A stretch of 64,000 nucleotides of DNA, taken from positions 5,228,001 to 5,292,000 of the forward strand of contig NZ_CP108093.1 in assembly GCF_036188265.1 (NCBI RefSeq), written 5' to 3'. Made by a program: the position numbers and the translations under genes. Of the stretch, positions 24,356 to 32,823 are shown in pieces. Position 1 is the first letter of the stretch, and each line of letters opens with the position of its first letter. The DNA is from Streptomyces sp. NBC_00247. GTDB lineage: Bacteria > Actinomycetota > Actinomycetes > Streptomycetales > Streptomycetaceae. The notes under the pieces were generated by a model. That model was not told the DNA's origin, searched no databases, and saw only the letters and a list, made by a program, of their open reading frames with translations.

Positions 24356-25813
24356 ATGCTGTCGTCCCGATCCACCCGCGCGCTCGCCGTCGCGCTCTTC
24401 GCGGTCCTGCTGGGGGCCCTGCTCCCGGCCACCGCCGCACAAGCGGCGAGCCGTACGGTGCAAGGCGGGCGACTGGACTGGGGGATCAAGTCCTCCTTCC
24501 AGAGCTACGTCACCGGCCCCATCGCGGGCGGCAGTTGGAGCCTCACCGGCGGAGCCGCCACGGTCGGCGCGGGCCAGTTCCGCTTCCACTCGGCCACCGG
24601 TTCCTACGACCCGGCCACGGGCGCCTTCGCCTCCGGGTTCTCGGGCGGAGTCCACTTCGTCGGCCACCGCACGGACGACGGCTCCTACGAGCTCGACCTC
24701 ACCATCGCCCGGCCCACCGTCCGGATCTCCGGCGGCTCCGGCACGCTCTACGCCGACATGACCAGCAAGGAGCGGGGGACCGGACGGGTCACCACCCGGT
24801 CCCAGGTGCCGCTCGCCACGCTCGGTCTCGGCGGCATCGACATGCGCGGCGGCTCCACCCCCGTCGCGCTCGACAACATCCCCGCGACGCTGACGTCGCA
24901 GGGCGCCTCCGCCTTCGCCGGCTACTACACGGCCGGCACCCCGCTCGACCCGGTGACGCTCTCCGTCGACACCGCCGCACCCACCACCGCCGCACCGAAG
25001 TCCTCGCCGTCCGCCACGCCGAGCGCGTCCGGGAAGGCCGGCGCCCCGAAGGACGACGCCGACGAGGCGGAAGGGGACGAGACGGCTGGGAACGGCTTCG
25101 TGGACGCGGCCGTCGACTGGGGCGTCCGCCGCACCTACCGCGAGTACGTCACCGGTCCGGTCGCCGGGGGTGAGTGGACCCTGGCGGGCGGCGCGAAGGA
25201 CGGCGGTGCGCTGTTCCGCTTCCCCGAGGGGAAGGGGACGTACGACCCCGGGAAGCGGGCCTTGGAGGCGGCCTTCGCCGGCAGCGTCCACTTCACCGGG
25301 GCCGACGGGCTCGACCTGGAACTCGCCCACCTCACCGTCTCGGTGAAGTCCGGCACCGGCACCCTCCGCGCCGACGCCACGAACGCCGGAGCCGTCTCGG
25401 TGAACGTCCCGCTGGTCACCTTCGCCGCCGCGGGGCTCACACCGAAGGACGGGCTCGCGGTCCTCACCGAGGCGCCCGCCACCCTCACCACCGCCGGGGC
25501 GAAGGTCTTCGGTTCCCTGTACGCCGCCGGCACCGCCATGGACCCGGTCACCCTGGCCGTCGCCGTGGACCGGGGCGCGAAACTGCCCGCCCTGCCCGAC
25601 CTGGGGAGCGGGGCCACCGCCTCGGCCGCTGCTACCCCCTCCGCGAGCCCGTCCGTCACCGTGGCGACGGCCGCCGAGACGGACTTTGGCCCGGCCGCCG
25701 GGTGGTGGCTGACAGTCGGCGCCCTCGCCCTCGCCGCCGCTGCCGGAGTGCTCTGTGCCGCCCGCCGCCGCGCCCGCCGCTCCCGGGTTTCCGAGGAGAC
25801 CCCGGGCGACTGA
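24356..25813 (+). CDS. htaA: HtaA-domain heme-binding surface protein 1
   Basis: 485 residues. Signal peptide (residues ~1-32, ending TAAQAA), HtaA domain 1 (~37-205; LDWGIKSSFQSYVTGP), a Ser/Ala/Pro linker, HtaA domain 2 (~247-400; VDWGVRRTYREYVTGP), then a C-terminal hydrophobic helix and basic tail (residues ~440-475). The Tyr and Ser/Phe positions at the domain starts are those linked to heme binding in Corynebacterium HtaA. It lacks a clear sortase motif and is held by the C-terminal helix alone. Start ATG 24356 with GGAGGGG. Iron-regulated through the box 24 bases upstream. Confidence 0.9.
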   Translation: MLSSRSTRALAVALFAVLLGALLPATAAQAASRTVQGGRLDWGIKSSFQSYVTGPIAGGSWSLTGGAATVGAGQFRFHSATGSYDPATGAFASGFSGGVHFVGHRTDDGSYELDLTIARPTVRISGGSGTLYADMTSKERGTGRVTTRSQVPLATLGLGGIDMRGGSTPVALDNIPATLTSQGASAFAGYYTAGTPLDPVTLSVDTAAPTTAAPKSSPSATPSASGKAGAPKDDADEAEGDETAGNGFVDAAVDWGVRRTYREYVTGPVAGGEWTLAGGAKDGGALFRFPEGKGTYDPGKRALEAAFAGSVHFTGADGLDLELAHLTVSVKSGTGTLRADATNAGAVSVNVPLVTFAAAGLTPKDGLAVLTEAPATLTTAGAKVFGSLYAAGTAMDPVTLAVAVDRGAKLPALPDLGSGATASAAATPSASPSVTVATAAETDFGPAAGWWLTVGALALAAAAGVLCAARRRARRSRVSEETPGD

Positions 25814-25984
25814 GCCCGCCCGGCCTCCTCCCGAACCCCTGGCCCACCCGGGCCCCAGGGCCGTGCACGCGCGGCCCGCTCCCTGACTTCCCCCTCCCGG
25901 CGCGGCGGTCTCCGGAACCCCCGGACCCGGCCGCGCGCCCACCCCTGCCCTTCTTCGCCCCCTTCCTCCGAGGAGACCCTGACC

Positions 25985-27562
25985 ATGGCAGCCAATCGCC
26001 GCCCCATAGCCCTCGCCGCGGCCGTCGCCACCGCCGCCGCGCTGGGCGCCACCTTCGCGCTCCCGGCCCTCGCCGCCGACTCCGGTGCCGCCACCGGCAC
26101 CGCCGCCGCCGCGGCGACCCGGCTGGAGCTGAAGGACGGCACGCTCGACTGGGGCTTCAAGCAGTCCTTCCGCAGTTACATCGGTGCCGCCGGAAAGATC
26201 ACCGTCTCCAACGGCGCCGAACAGGCCGCGAACAACGGCGCGTTCACCTTCGTCCATGGCAAGGGAAGCTACGACCTCGCCACCCACGGCACCGACACCG
26301 CCTTCGAGGGCGGCGTCAACTTCTGGGCCCACGAAGGCGTCCTCGACATCACGCTCTCCGACGTCAAGGTCTCCACCACCGGGACCGGCGGCGCGATCAC
26401 CGCCGACCTGAAGACCCCCGCGGGGACGCAGGACGACGTGGCCGTCGCCGACCTGGATCTGTCGGCCGTCCGGCCCGGTCAGGGCGACGGTGGAGCGATG
26501 GTCTTCAAGGACATCCCCACCACGCTGACGAAGCTCGGCTCCGAGGCGTTCAACGGCATGTACCAGGAGGGCCAGGCCCTCGACCCGGCCACGCTCACCG
26601 TCACGGCGGTCACCCCCGCGACCGAGGAGCCGACCGACGAGCCGACCGACGAGCCGACGGACGAGCCGACGGGCGAGCCGACGAAGGAGCCCACCACCGC
26701 GCCGACCGCCGAACCGACGAAGGAGCCGACCGGCACCCCCTCGCCGGACGCCTCCGCCACGACGCCCGCCGCCGAGCAGGGCGCCCTGGTGGACGGCACC
26801 CTCGACTGGGGCGTCAAGGAGTCCTTCCGCTCGTACGTCACCGGCCCGATCGCGAGCGGCTCGGTCGAGACGACCGGCGGCGCGAAGACCACCGCGAACG
26901 GCTACCGCTTCGGCGATGCCACCGGCCGGTTCGACGCGGCGAAGAAGAGCCTGGAGGCCGACTTCAAGGGCCAGGTCCGCTTCCTCGGCCACAAGAGCGG
27001 CGACACCTACGCCCTCGACCTCTCCTTCTCCGCCCTGCGCGTCGAGGTGACCGGCACCTCCGGCAAGCTGATCGCCGACGTGTCCTCCAAGGACCGCGAG
27101 ACCGGAAAGACCGAGGTCAGCAAGGGCCTCGTCGTCGCCGACCTCACCGTGCCCGCCGCCGCACCGACCGCGAAGGACGGTGTGGTGACGCTCGTGGGCG
27201 TCCCCGCCACGCTCACCGAAGCCGGCTCCGCGGCCTTCGGCGGGATGTACGAGAAGGGGGAGAAGCTCGACGCGCTGACCGTCGCCGTCTCCCTCGACGA
27301 GAACGCCCAGCTGCCGGGTACCGGCGCCACGGGCTCGACCGGCACCACGGGCTCCACCGGCTCGACCGGTTCCACCGGCACCACCGGCTCCGGCTCGGTG
27401 GGTGGCGGCGAGGGCGGCAGCGTCGGCGGCTCGGGCTCGCTCGCCGCCACCGGCGCCGACCTGCCCACCGGTGCCCTGCTCGCCGCCTCCGGCCTCGTCG
27501 TCGCCGTCGGCGCGGGAGCGCTCGTCGTGGCACGCCGCCGTACCGGCACCGCAGCCGCCTGA
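25985..27562 (+). CDS. HtaA-domain heme-binding surface protein 2 with LAATG sorting signal
   Basis: 525 residues. Signal peptide (~1-34), HtaA domain 1 (~47-205), a PTDEP-type repeat spacer (~213-252), HtaA domain 2 (~266-438), a STGSTGTT repeat (~447-472), then LAATG at residues 486-490 (27440-27454), a hydrophobic helix and RRR tail. LAXTG is the class E sortase motif of Streptomyces, so the protein is probably covalently cell-wall anchored, and the repeat spacers would extend it through the wall. It starts 171 bases after protein 1 with GAGGAGACC upstream; likely co-transcribed. Confidence 0.92.
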   Translation: MAANRRPIALAAAVATAAALGATFALPALAADSGAATGTAAAAATRLELKDGTLDWGFKQSFRSYIGAAGKITVSNGAEQAANNGAFTFVHGKGSYDLATHGTDTAFEGGVNFWAHEGVLDITLSDVKVSTTGTGGAITADLKTPAGTQDDVAVADLDLSAVRPGQGDGGAMVFKDIPTTLTKLGSEAFNGMYQEGQALDPATLTVTAVTPATEEPTDEPTDEPTDEPTGEPTKEPTTAPTAEPTKEPTGTPSPDASATTPAAEQGALVDGTLDWGVKESFRSYVTGPIASGSVETTGGAKTTANGYRFGDATGRFDAAKKSLEADFKGQVRFLGHKSGDTYALDLSFSALRVEVTGTSGKLIADVSSKDRETGKTEVSKGLVVADLTVPAAAPTAKDGVVTLVGVPATLTEAGSAAFGGMYEKGEKLDALTVAVSLDENAQLPGTGATGSTGTTGSTGSTGSTGTTGSGSVGGGEGGSVGGSGSLAATGADLPTGALLAASGLVVAVGAGALVVARRRTGTAAA

Positions 27563-27597
27563 CCCGCCCCGACCGGAGCCACCCGCGCCCCGGTCTT

Positions 27598-27638
27598 CCC
27601 GGCCGCCCCGACCGCTCCGCGCGGCCGGGGCGGCCGGG
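27598..27638. terminator. Hairpin after the second htaA-like gene
   Basis: CCCGGCCGCCCCG (27598-27610) pairs perfectly with CGGGGCGGCCGGG (27626-27638), 36 bases after the stop codon. It probably ends the htaA transcript. Confidence 0.65.
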
Positions 27639-27704
27639 CTGCCCGCGCACCGTGCGGAACCGTCCCCGCGGGGCCGGGTCCCGAACGGATGCTTGAATGC
27701 CGGT

Positions 27705-28376
27705 ATGAGCGAATTCGACGTACCCGACGGCATCGACGTCCTGCGGGTGTTCTGCGCCCCCGACGGCCGGCACGGGAACGCCCTCGGTGTCGTACGGGAC
27801 GGCAACGACTTTCCCGACGAGACTTCCCGCCAGGTGCTCGCCGCCGAACTCGGCTTCAGCGAGACGGTGTTCGTGGACGACCCGGAACGCGGGCGGGTGG
27901 ACATCTACACCCCCGGGCGCCGGCTGCCCTTCGCCGGCCATCCGCTCGTCGGCAGTGCCTGGCTGCTCGACCTGGAGATCCTGGAACTCGAAGTGGGCGA
28001 CGTGTTCGCCCGTCAGGACGGCGAGTTCACCTGGATCACGGCGCGCCCGGAGTGGGCGCCGCCGAGGGACGTGGTGCGGTACGACTCAGCCGCCGAGGTC
28101 GAGGCCCTGACCGGGCCCCCGCCGGGGGACGGCTGGCTGTACGTGTGGGCCTGGGAGGACGAGGCGGCGGGCCGCGTCCGGGCGAGGGCGTTCCCGCGCC
28201 GCGACGACGGCATCGTGGAGGACGAGGCGACCGGAGCGGCCGCCCTGCTGCTCACCGCACGGCTCGGCCGCGCGCTCAACATCACCCAGGGGCGCGGCTC
28301 CCAGATCCTCACCGCGCCCGCACCGGACGGCACGGTGGAGATCGGCGGCCGGGTCGTGCTGGCCCACCGGGGCTGA
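27705..28376 (+). CDS. PhzF-family protein, short form
   Basis: 223 residues. Shorter than the ~280 of typical PhzF proteins, but with DVLRVFCAPDGRHGNALGVV, LGFSETVFVDD with the catalytic Glu, LPFAGHPLVGSAWLL and GIVEDEATGAAALLLTARLG, so both lobes are represented. The segment between them is trimmed. Substrate unknown. It sits between the htaA genes and heme oxygenase and ends at a 23-bp hairpin shared with the convergent hmuO. TTGAAT a few bases before the ATG hints at a short or absent leader. Confidence 0.85.
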   Translation: MSEFDVPDGIDVLRVFCAPDGRHGNALGVVRDGNDFPDETSRQVLAAELGFSETVFVDDPERGRVDIYTPGRRLPFAGHPLVGSAWLLDLEILELEVGDVFARQDGEFTWITARPEWAPPRDVVRYDSAAEVEALTGPPPGDGWLYVWAWEDEAAGRVRARAFPRRDDGIVEDEATGAAALLLTARLGRALNITQGRGSQILTAPAPDGTVEIGGRVVLAHRG

Positions 28377-28407
28377 CCCGCGCGGGCACGCGCGCGGCGG
28401 CGGGAAC

Positions 28408-28457
28408 GGCGGACGGGGCCGGGCGGGGTGTGGTCACCCCGCCCGGCCCCGTCCGCC
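28408..28457. terminator. 23-bp perfect hairpin, bidirectional
   Basis: The arms 28408-28430 and 28435-28457 are exact reverse complements with a TGGT loop. The hairpin fills the gap between the convergent phzF-like and heme oxygenase genes and should terminate both. Confidence 0.8.
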
Positions 28458-28462
28458 CCGCC

Positions 28463-29131
28463 TCAGGCACTGAGCGGGAAGACCTCGCCCAGTTCACGGA
28501 AGACGGCCGTGTTGAGCGCGAAGGCGCGCTTGCACTCGTCCACGATGCGCTGCCGCTCCAGGTCGTCGGCGTCGACGGCGTCCAGCAGATCCCGGTAACT
28601 CCGCTTGAAAGCGGCCGGGTTGGTTATCTCCTCGAAGACGTAGAACCGCACCCCGTCACCCTTGTGCGCGAAACCCCAGGTCTTTTCGGCCCGGTCGCGG
28701 ATGATCTGGCCGCCGGAGAGGTCGCCGAGGTAACGCGTGTAGTGGTGCGCTATGTAGCCGGCGGGCCAGTCGCGGGCGCAGGCCGCGACCCGTTCGGCGT
28801 ACGCGGCCGTGGCGGGCAGTGGCTCCAGGCCCTCGCGCCACTGCGGCCCCCGCAGGTGCGCCAGGTCGCGCTCCAGTTCGGTGAGCCGCATCAACGGCTC
28901 CTGCACGAAGGGCCCTGCGACCGGGTCCAGCCGCAGCCGTTCGGAGCCCTCCTCCAACGCGCGGTACACGAACCACAGTTGTTCGGTGTAGCGGGTGTAC
29001 GCATCCACGCCCAGGCGTCCGCCGAGCAGGTCGCCCATGAAGGTCGAGGTCTCCGCCTCCGTGTGCTGCTCGTGGGAGGCGGTGCGGATGACCGTGGAGA
29101 ACGGGGTGACGGTGCCGACGGACGTGTCCAA
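28463..29131 (-). CDS. hmuO: Heme oxygenase (biliverdin-producing)
   Basis: 222 residues from TTG 29131, preceded by GGAGG with six-base spacing. An upstream in-frame ATG at 29176 has no ribosome binding site. Motifs: FSTVIRTASHEQHTEAE with the proximal heme ligand His, and YTRYLGDLSGGQIIRDRAEK with the distal-helix glycines. It opens the heme ring to release iron, CO and biliverdin using O2 and an electron donor. An iron box about 100 bases upstream ties it to the hmu/hta genes. Confidence 0.93.
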   Translation of the reverse strand: MDTSVGTVTPFSTVIRTASHEQHTEAETSTFMGDLLGGRLGVDAYTRYTEQLWFVYRALEEGSERLRLDPVAGPFVQEPLMRLTELERDLAHLRGPQWREGLEPLPATAAYAERVAACARDWPAGYIAHHYTRYLGDLSGGQIIRDRAEKTWGFAHKGDGVRFYVFEEITNPAAFKRSYRDLLDAVDADDLERQRIVDECKRAFALNTAVFRELGEVFPLSA

Positions 29132-29233
29132 GGAGGGCCTCCGGGGGCCGAGGGAGCGGAAAGCGTGACGGTGCACGGGGCGCGTGGCACCGACGCGGCG
29201 GTTCGCGCCGCGCGGCCACCCCCCGATCCTCTT

Positions 29234-29251
29234 ACTTAGGCTTACCTAAGT
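29234..29251. promoter_or_regulatory. Iron box upstream of hmuO
   Basis: ACTTAGG and CCTAAGT form a perfect 7-base inverted repeat around CTTA, a typical DmdR/IdeR site. It lies about 100 bases upstream of the TTG start of heme oxygenase. Confidence 0.85.
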
Positions 29252-29333
29252 CAACAGGATGCCGACGATCCGTCGGTAAACCCGCCGTGTCCGGCGCGCG
29301 GCGTCCCGACCAACCGGCGCCCGGTGAAAAGCG

Positions 29334-29384
29334 CGCGCCCGGTGGGACGCAACCCCTGTCTCGGGTTCCGTCCCACCGGGCGCG
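29334..29384. terminator. 16-bp hairpin downstream of map
   Basis: The arms 29334-29349 and 29369-29384 pair perfectly, and the loop holds a nested AACCC/GGGTT stem. It lies 26 bases beyond the map stop codon on the minus strand. Confidence 0.75.
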
Positions 29385-29409
29385 GCCGTGCCCCGGGGGC
29401 CCGGCGGTC

Positions 29410-30267
29410 CTACGGCAGCGTGAGGATGTCCGCCCCGGTCTCCGTCACCACGAGGGTGTGCTCGAACTGGGCCGTCCGCTTGCGGTCCTTGGTGAGCACG
29501 GTCCAGCCGTCGTCCCACATGTCGTATTCGTGGGTGCCCAGCGTCAGCATCGGCTCGATGGTGAACGTCATCCCCGGCTGCATCACGGTGGTGGCGTGCG
29601 GGCTGTCGTAGTGCGGCACGATCAGGCCGGAGTGGAACGAGGTGTTGATGCCGTGCCCGGTGAAGTCCCGCACCACGCCGTAGCCGAAGCGCTTGGCGTA
29701 CGACTCGATGACCCGGCCGATCACGTTGATCTGGCGGCCGGGGCGGACCGCCTTGACGGCGCGGCTCAGCGACTCGCGGGTGCGCTCCACCAGCAGCCGG
29801 GACTCCTCGTCCACGTCGCCGCAGAGGTAGGTGGCGTTGTTGTCGCCGTGCACGCCGTTGATGTACGCCGTCACGTCCAGGTTCACGATGTCGCCGTCGC
29901 GCAGCACGGTCGAGTCGGGGATGCCGTGGCAGATGACCTCGTTGACCGAGGTGCACAGGGACTTGGGGAAGCCCCGGTAGCCGAGCGTCGACGGGTACGC
30001 CCCGTGGTCGATCATGAACTCGTGGGCCACGCGGTCCAGTTCGTCGGTGGTGACGCCCGGGGCGATGTGCCTGGCGGCTTCCTCCATCGCCTGCGCGGCG
30101 ATCCGGCCGGCGACGCGCATCCGTTCGACGGTGTCGGAGTCCTGGACCTCCGGGCCTGTGTACGGGGTCGGGCCCGGCTTGCCCACGTACTCGGGGCGCC
30201 GGACATTTCCGGGTACGGAACGGACGGGAGAGATCTCCCCGGGTGCGAGCAGTGACTGACCAGACAT
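29410..30267 (-). CDS. map: Type I methionine aminopeptidase
   Basis: 285 residues. The pita-bread fold metal ligands are visible: LDVTAYINGVHGDNNATY (two Asp), DFTGHGINTSFH (His), TFTIEPML (Glu) and AQFEHTLVV (Glu). The N-terminal ~40 residues carry a Pro-rich extension typical of actinobacterial type Ic enzymes. It removes N-terminal Met from nascent proteins. TAGACT lies seven bases upstream of ATG 30267 with no ribosome binding site, so translation is probably leaderless. Confidence 0.95.
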   Translation of the reverse strand: MSGQSLLAPGEISPVRSVPGNVRRPEYVGKPGPTPYTGPEVQDSDTVERMRVAGRIAAQAMEEAARHIAPGVTTDELDRVAHEFMIDHGAYPSTLGYRGFPKSLCTSVNEVICHGIPDSTVLRDGDIVNLDVTAYINGVHGDNNATYLCGDVDEESRLLVERTRESLSRAVKAVRPGRQINVIGRVIESYAKRFGYGVVRDFTGHGINTSFHSGLIVPHYDSPHATTVMQPGMTFTIEPMLTLGTHEYDMWDDGWTVLTKDRKRTAQFEHTLVVTETGADILTLP

Positions 30268-30324
30268 GTCAGCGAGTCTAACCAGCGCCCCTGGGGCAAG
30301 CTGGCACAGAGGAAAGGAGTCCCG

Positions 30325-30549
30325 ATGGCCCTGTTCAAGAAGCGCACGGTCGGCAAACCGGGCGAGTGGTACTACTGCCTGGAGCACAAAAAGGTCGAGG
30401 AAGGCCCCGAGTGCCCGGCGAAGGACCGCTTCGGCCCGTACGCCTCGCGCGAGGCGGCGCAGCACGCCATGGACACCGCGCAGGAGCGGAACCTGGAGTG
30501 GGACACCGACCCCAAGTGGCACGACCGCAACCGGCCCCCGGCCTCCTGA
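30325..30549 (+). CDS. Conserved small hydrophilic protein
   Basis: 74 residues. Start ATG 30325 behind AAAGGAG. One CxxH and one CP pair (YYCLEHKK, GPECPAKDRFGPY) could form a metal site; SREAAQHAMDTAQERN is helical and the C-terminus is Trp/Asp-rich. The strong ribosome binding site and codon bias support a real gene. Divergent from map. Function unknown. Confidence 0.8.
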   Translation: MALFKKRTVGKPGEWYYCLEHKKVEEGPECPAKDRFGPYASREAAQHAMDTAQERNLEWDTDPKWHDRNRPPAS

Positions 30550-30594
30550 CGGAGCCGGAGTCCGCACGGTTTCCCGGTCGGACGGCCCTGACGT

Positions 30595-31962
30595 TCAGAC
30601 CGCCGGCACCCCCGGGGCGCCCGGCGCGTCCGGGGCGCCGGTGCCCGTCGTGACGGCGGTGGCCGTCGCGGCGGCGTCCCTGCGGCGTACGGCGTCCTCG
30701 TCGGTGGCGGAGTCGTACCGGAGCAGTTTGGGGAGCGTCGCCGTCAGCAGGGCCACCGAGGCGACGCAGGCCACCCCGCCCGTCCAGACCGCGGAGCGGG
30801 TGCCGGTCCAGCCCGCCATCGCACCCGCCCGGACCTGGCCCAGCTGCGGCCCGACGCTGTAGGAGAGCACCTCGATACCGGCCAGCCGGCCCCGCAGTTC
30901 CTCCGGGATGGTCTGGTTCCAGATGGCAGAACGGCCCAGTCCGCTCAGCATGTCGCCCGCACCCGCGACGCCCAGGCAGACCAGCACCGGCCAGACGCTC
31001 CCGAAGAGCCCCGCCCCCGCGATGGCCAGCCCCCAGGCGGCGGCCCCGAACACCACGAAGAGACCGTGCCGCCGCACCCGGGAGGTCCAGCCGCTGGTCA
31101 GCCCCAGCACCAGGGAGCCCACCGACCCGGCGGCGTACATCAGTCCCAGCGACCACGGGGCGTCCAGGTCGTCCGCGAGGAACGGGAAGACCGCGTTCGG
31201 GAACGCGAAGAACATCGCCGCCATGTCGATCGCGTACGTCCCCAGCAGCACCGGCCGGCTCCACGCGTACGCCGCGCCCTGGGCGATCCCGCGCAGCGAC
31301 GGCTTGACCGCGTCGCGGGCGGGCGGCGCGGGGGTGAGCCGCAGGCACAGGACGACCGAGACGGCGAAGGTGACGACGGTGACCGCGTACGCGGTGGCGT
31401 GCCCGGCGTAGGCGACGACCAGGCCCGCCAGGGCCGGACCGGCGATGGCGCCCACCTGCCAGCGCAGGGCGTTCAGCGCGGCGGCGGCCGGCAGGTGCTC
31501 GTGCGGCACGATCCGCGCCAGCAGCGAGTCGAGCGCGGGCCGCTGGAGCCCCGCGAGCGCGGACACGCCCCCGGCGACGACGTACAGCGGCCAGAGCAGC
31601 GGGTCCGGCAGCAGGGCGTTGACCAGCAGGATCACGGCCAGCACACCGAGTCCGGCCTCCGTGGCGAGGATGACCTTGCGGCGGTCCTCGGCGTCCGCGA
31701 GCGCCCCGCCGTACAGCCCGAAGACCACCATCGGCACGAGCTCCACCGCGCCCATCGCCCCGACCGCCAGCGGGGATCCGGTCAGCTCCTTGATCTGGAG
31801 CGGCAGCGCGATCAGCGCCATGAAACTGCCGAAGAACGTGATCAGCCCCTGGCCCCAGAGCAGCCGGAAATCGGCGGAGGCGTGCCAGGGAGCGAGGTCG
31901 GGGAGGGCGGCGCGGAGGATGCGGCGGGTACGGGAAGCGCGGCGGGGGCGCGGGACGTTCAC
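30595..31962 (-). CDS. MFS transporter, EntS-like
   Basis: 455 residues with 12 membrane segments. FGSFMALIALPLQIKELTGS at the N-terminus and FGLYGGALADAEDRRKVILA in loop 2-3 resemble the EntS/MFS_3 group, which includes siderophore and macrolide exporters. The C-terminal ~40 residues are Ala/Thr-rich and hydrophilic. Start GTG 31962. Substrate unknown; the heme locus nearby makes a siderophore or tetrapyrrole exporter conceivable, but there is no iron box. Confidence 0.85.
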   Translation of the reverse strand: MNVPRPRRASRTRRILRAALPDLAPWHASADFRLLWGQGLITFFGSFMALIALPLQIKELTGSPLAVGAMGAVELVPMVVFGLYGGALADAEDRRKVILATEAGLGVLAVILLVNALLPDPLLWPLYVVAGGVSALAGLQRPALDSLLARIVPHEHLPAAAALNALRWQVGAIAGPALAGLVVAYAGHATAYAVTVVTFAVSVVLCLRLTPAPPARDAVKPSLRGIAQGAAYAWSRPVLLGTYAIDMAAMFFAFPNAVFPFLADDLDAPWSLGLMYAAGSVGSLVLGLTSGWTSRVRRHGLFVVFGAAAWGLAIAGAGLFGSVWPVLVCLGVAGAGDMLSGLGRSAIWNQTIPEELRGRLAGIEVLSYSVGPQLGQVRAGAMAGWTGTRSAVWTGGVACVASVALLTATLPKLLRYDSATDEDAVRRRDAAATATAVTTGTGAPDAPGAPGVPAV

Positions 31963-32090
31963 GAGAGATCATGGTCCGGGCGCCCGGGGGTGCGGCGCAA
32001 CCCCGTCTCGGCCCTGAATACCCGCTCGACCAGCGAAGATGTCGACGCGTTGGAGCGCCCCGCAGGGGGTGCGGAAGCAGAACCGGTCCG

Positions 32091-32693
32091 CTACCAGCGG
32101 GCCGGTGGAGGAGCGGTGAGCCGGTCGGCCAGCCGCGAGAGCCGGTCCCGGAAGGAGCGCCGCCCGTGCGCGGCCGGCCGGCCGGTCTCCCCGGCCGCCG
32201 CGCTCACCAGATGCTGCACGGTGTCCAGGTCCACGTCGTCCTCCTCGGTCACCACCAGCGCCTCGTGGCCGACCCCCCGCACCTCGGGATCGCCGCCGCC
32301 CAGCGTGAGCACGGTCGCCCCCGAGCGCCGGGCGTCCCACACCCGCTCCAGCAGCCCGCCGTCCGGCCGCTCCGGTGCCACCAGCAGCAGCGTCTCGCCC
32401 CGCCCGGCCGCCTCGATCCGCCCCAGCCCCACGGCCAGATGCGCCGGATCGGCCGGCCGCACCCGGTGACGTACCAGCGTGGGGGTCAGCTCGGGCAGCC
32501 CCGACCAGGTCGCCTCGTCGACCAGGTGCGCCGCCATGTGCCAGGGCTCGTACGACTCCGTCCCGACCAGCAGTAGCCCGCCGCCCTGCGGGACGACGGA
32601 CGAACGAAGGGCCCCGGCGAACCGGTGGGCCGCGCCCGGCCACTCGGTCCCGGCGAGCACCTCACGCAACAGCGCCACGCGCACGGCATCCAT
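32091..32693 (-). CDS. Conserved protein of unknown function
   Basis: 200 residues. GGGLLLVGTESYEPWHMAAH and GETLLLVAPERPDGGLLERV, followed by RRSGATVLTLGGGDPEVRGV, give an alternating strand-helix pattern like a SIS or Rossmann-type fold, but I do not recognise a catalytic motif. The C-terminal 40 residues are basic (FRDRLSRLADRL). It is divergent from the F420:NADPH oxidoreductase gene. Codon bias is good. Confidence 0.7.
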   Translation of the reverse strand: MDAVRVALLREVLAGTEWPGAAHRFAGALRSSVVPQGGGLLLVGTESYEPWHMAAHLVDEATWSGLPELTPTLVRHRVRPADPAHLAVGLGRIEAAGRGETLLLVAPERPDGGLLERVWDARRSGATVLTLGGGDPEVRGVGHEALVVTEEDDVDLDTVQHLVSAAAGETGRPAAHGRRSFRDRLSRLADRLTAPPPARW

Positions 32694-32823
32694 GGCCCGG
32701 CATCATGCAGGAGCCCGGGGCCGTCGCGCAGCCGGACACGGAAGGTGCACCCGTACGGGACGACCCCGCCACGGTCCGGGGTATCCGGCCGCCCTCCCGG
32801 TACCCCCCAGTAGTGTCGGGACC

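Noticed and set aside
26625..27400. PTDEP- and STGSTG-encoding repeats as non-coding satellites
   Set aside because: They are in frame within a secreted protein with domains on both sides, so they are protein spacer repeats.
24329..27904. A 1191-codon minus-strand frame across both htaA-like genes
   Set aside because: Gly-rich mirror of HtaA repeats with no signal peptide or motif; the plus-strand genes have starts, RBS and domains.
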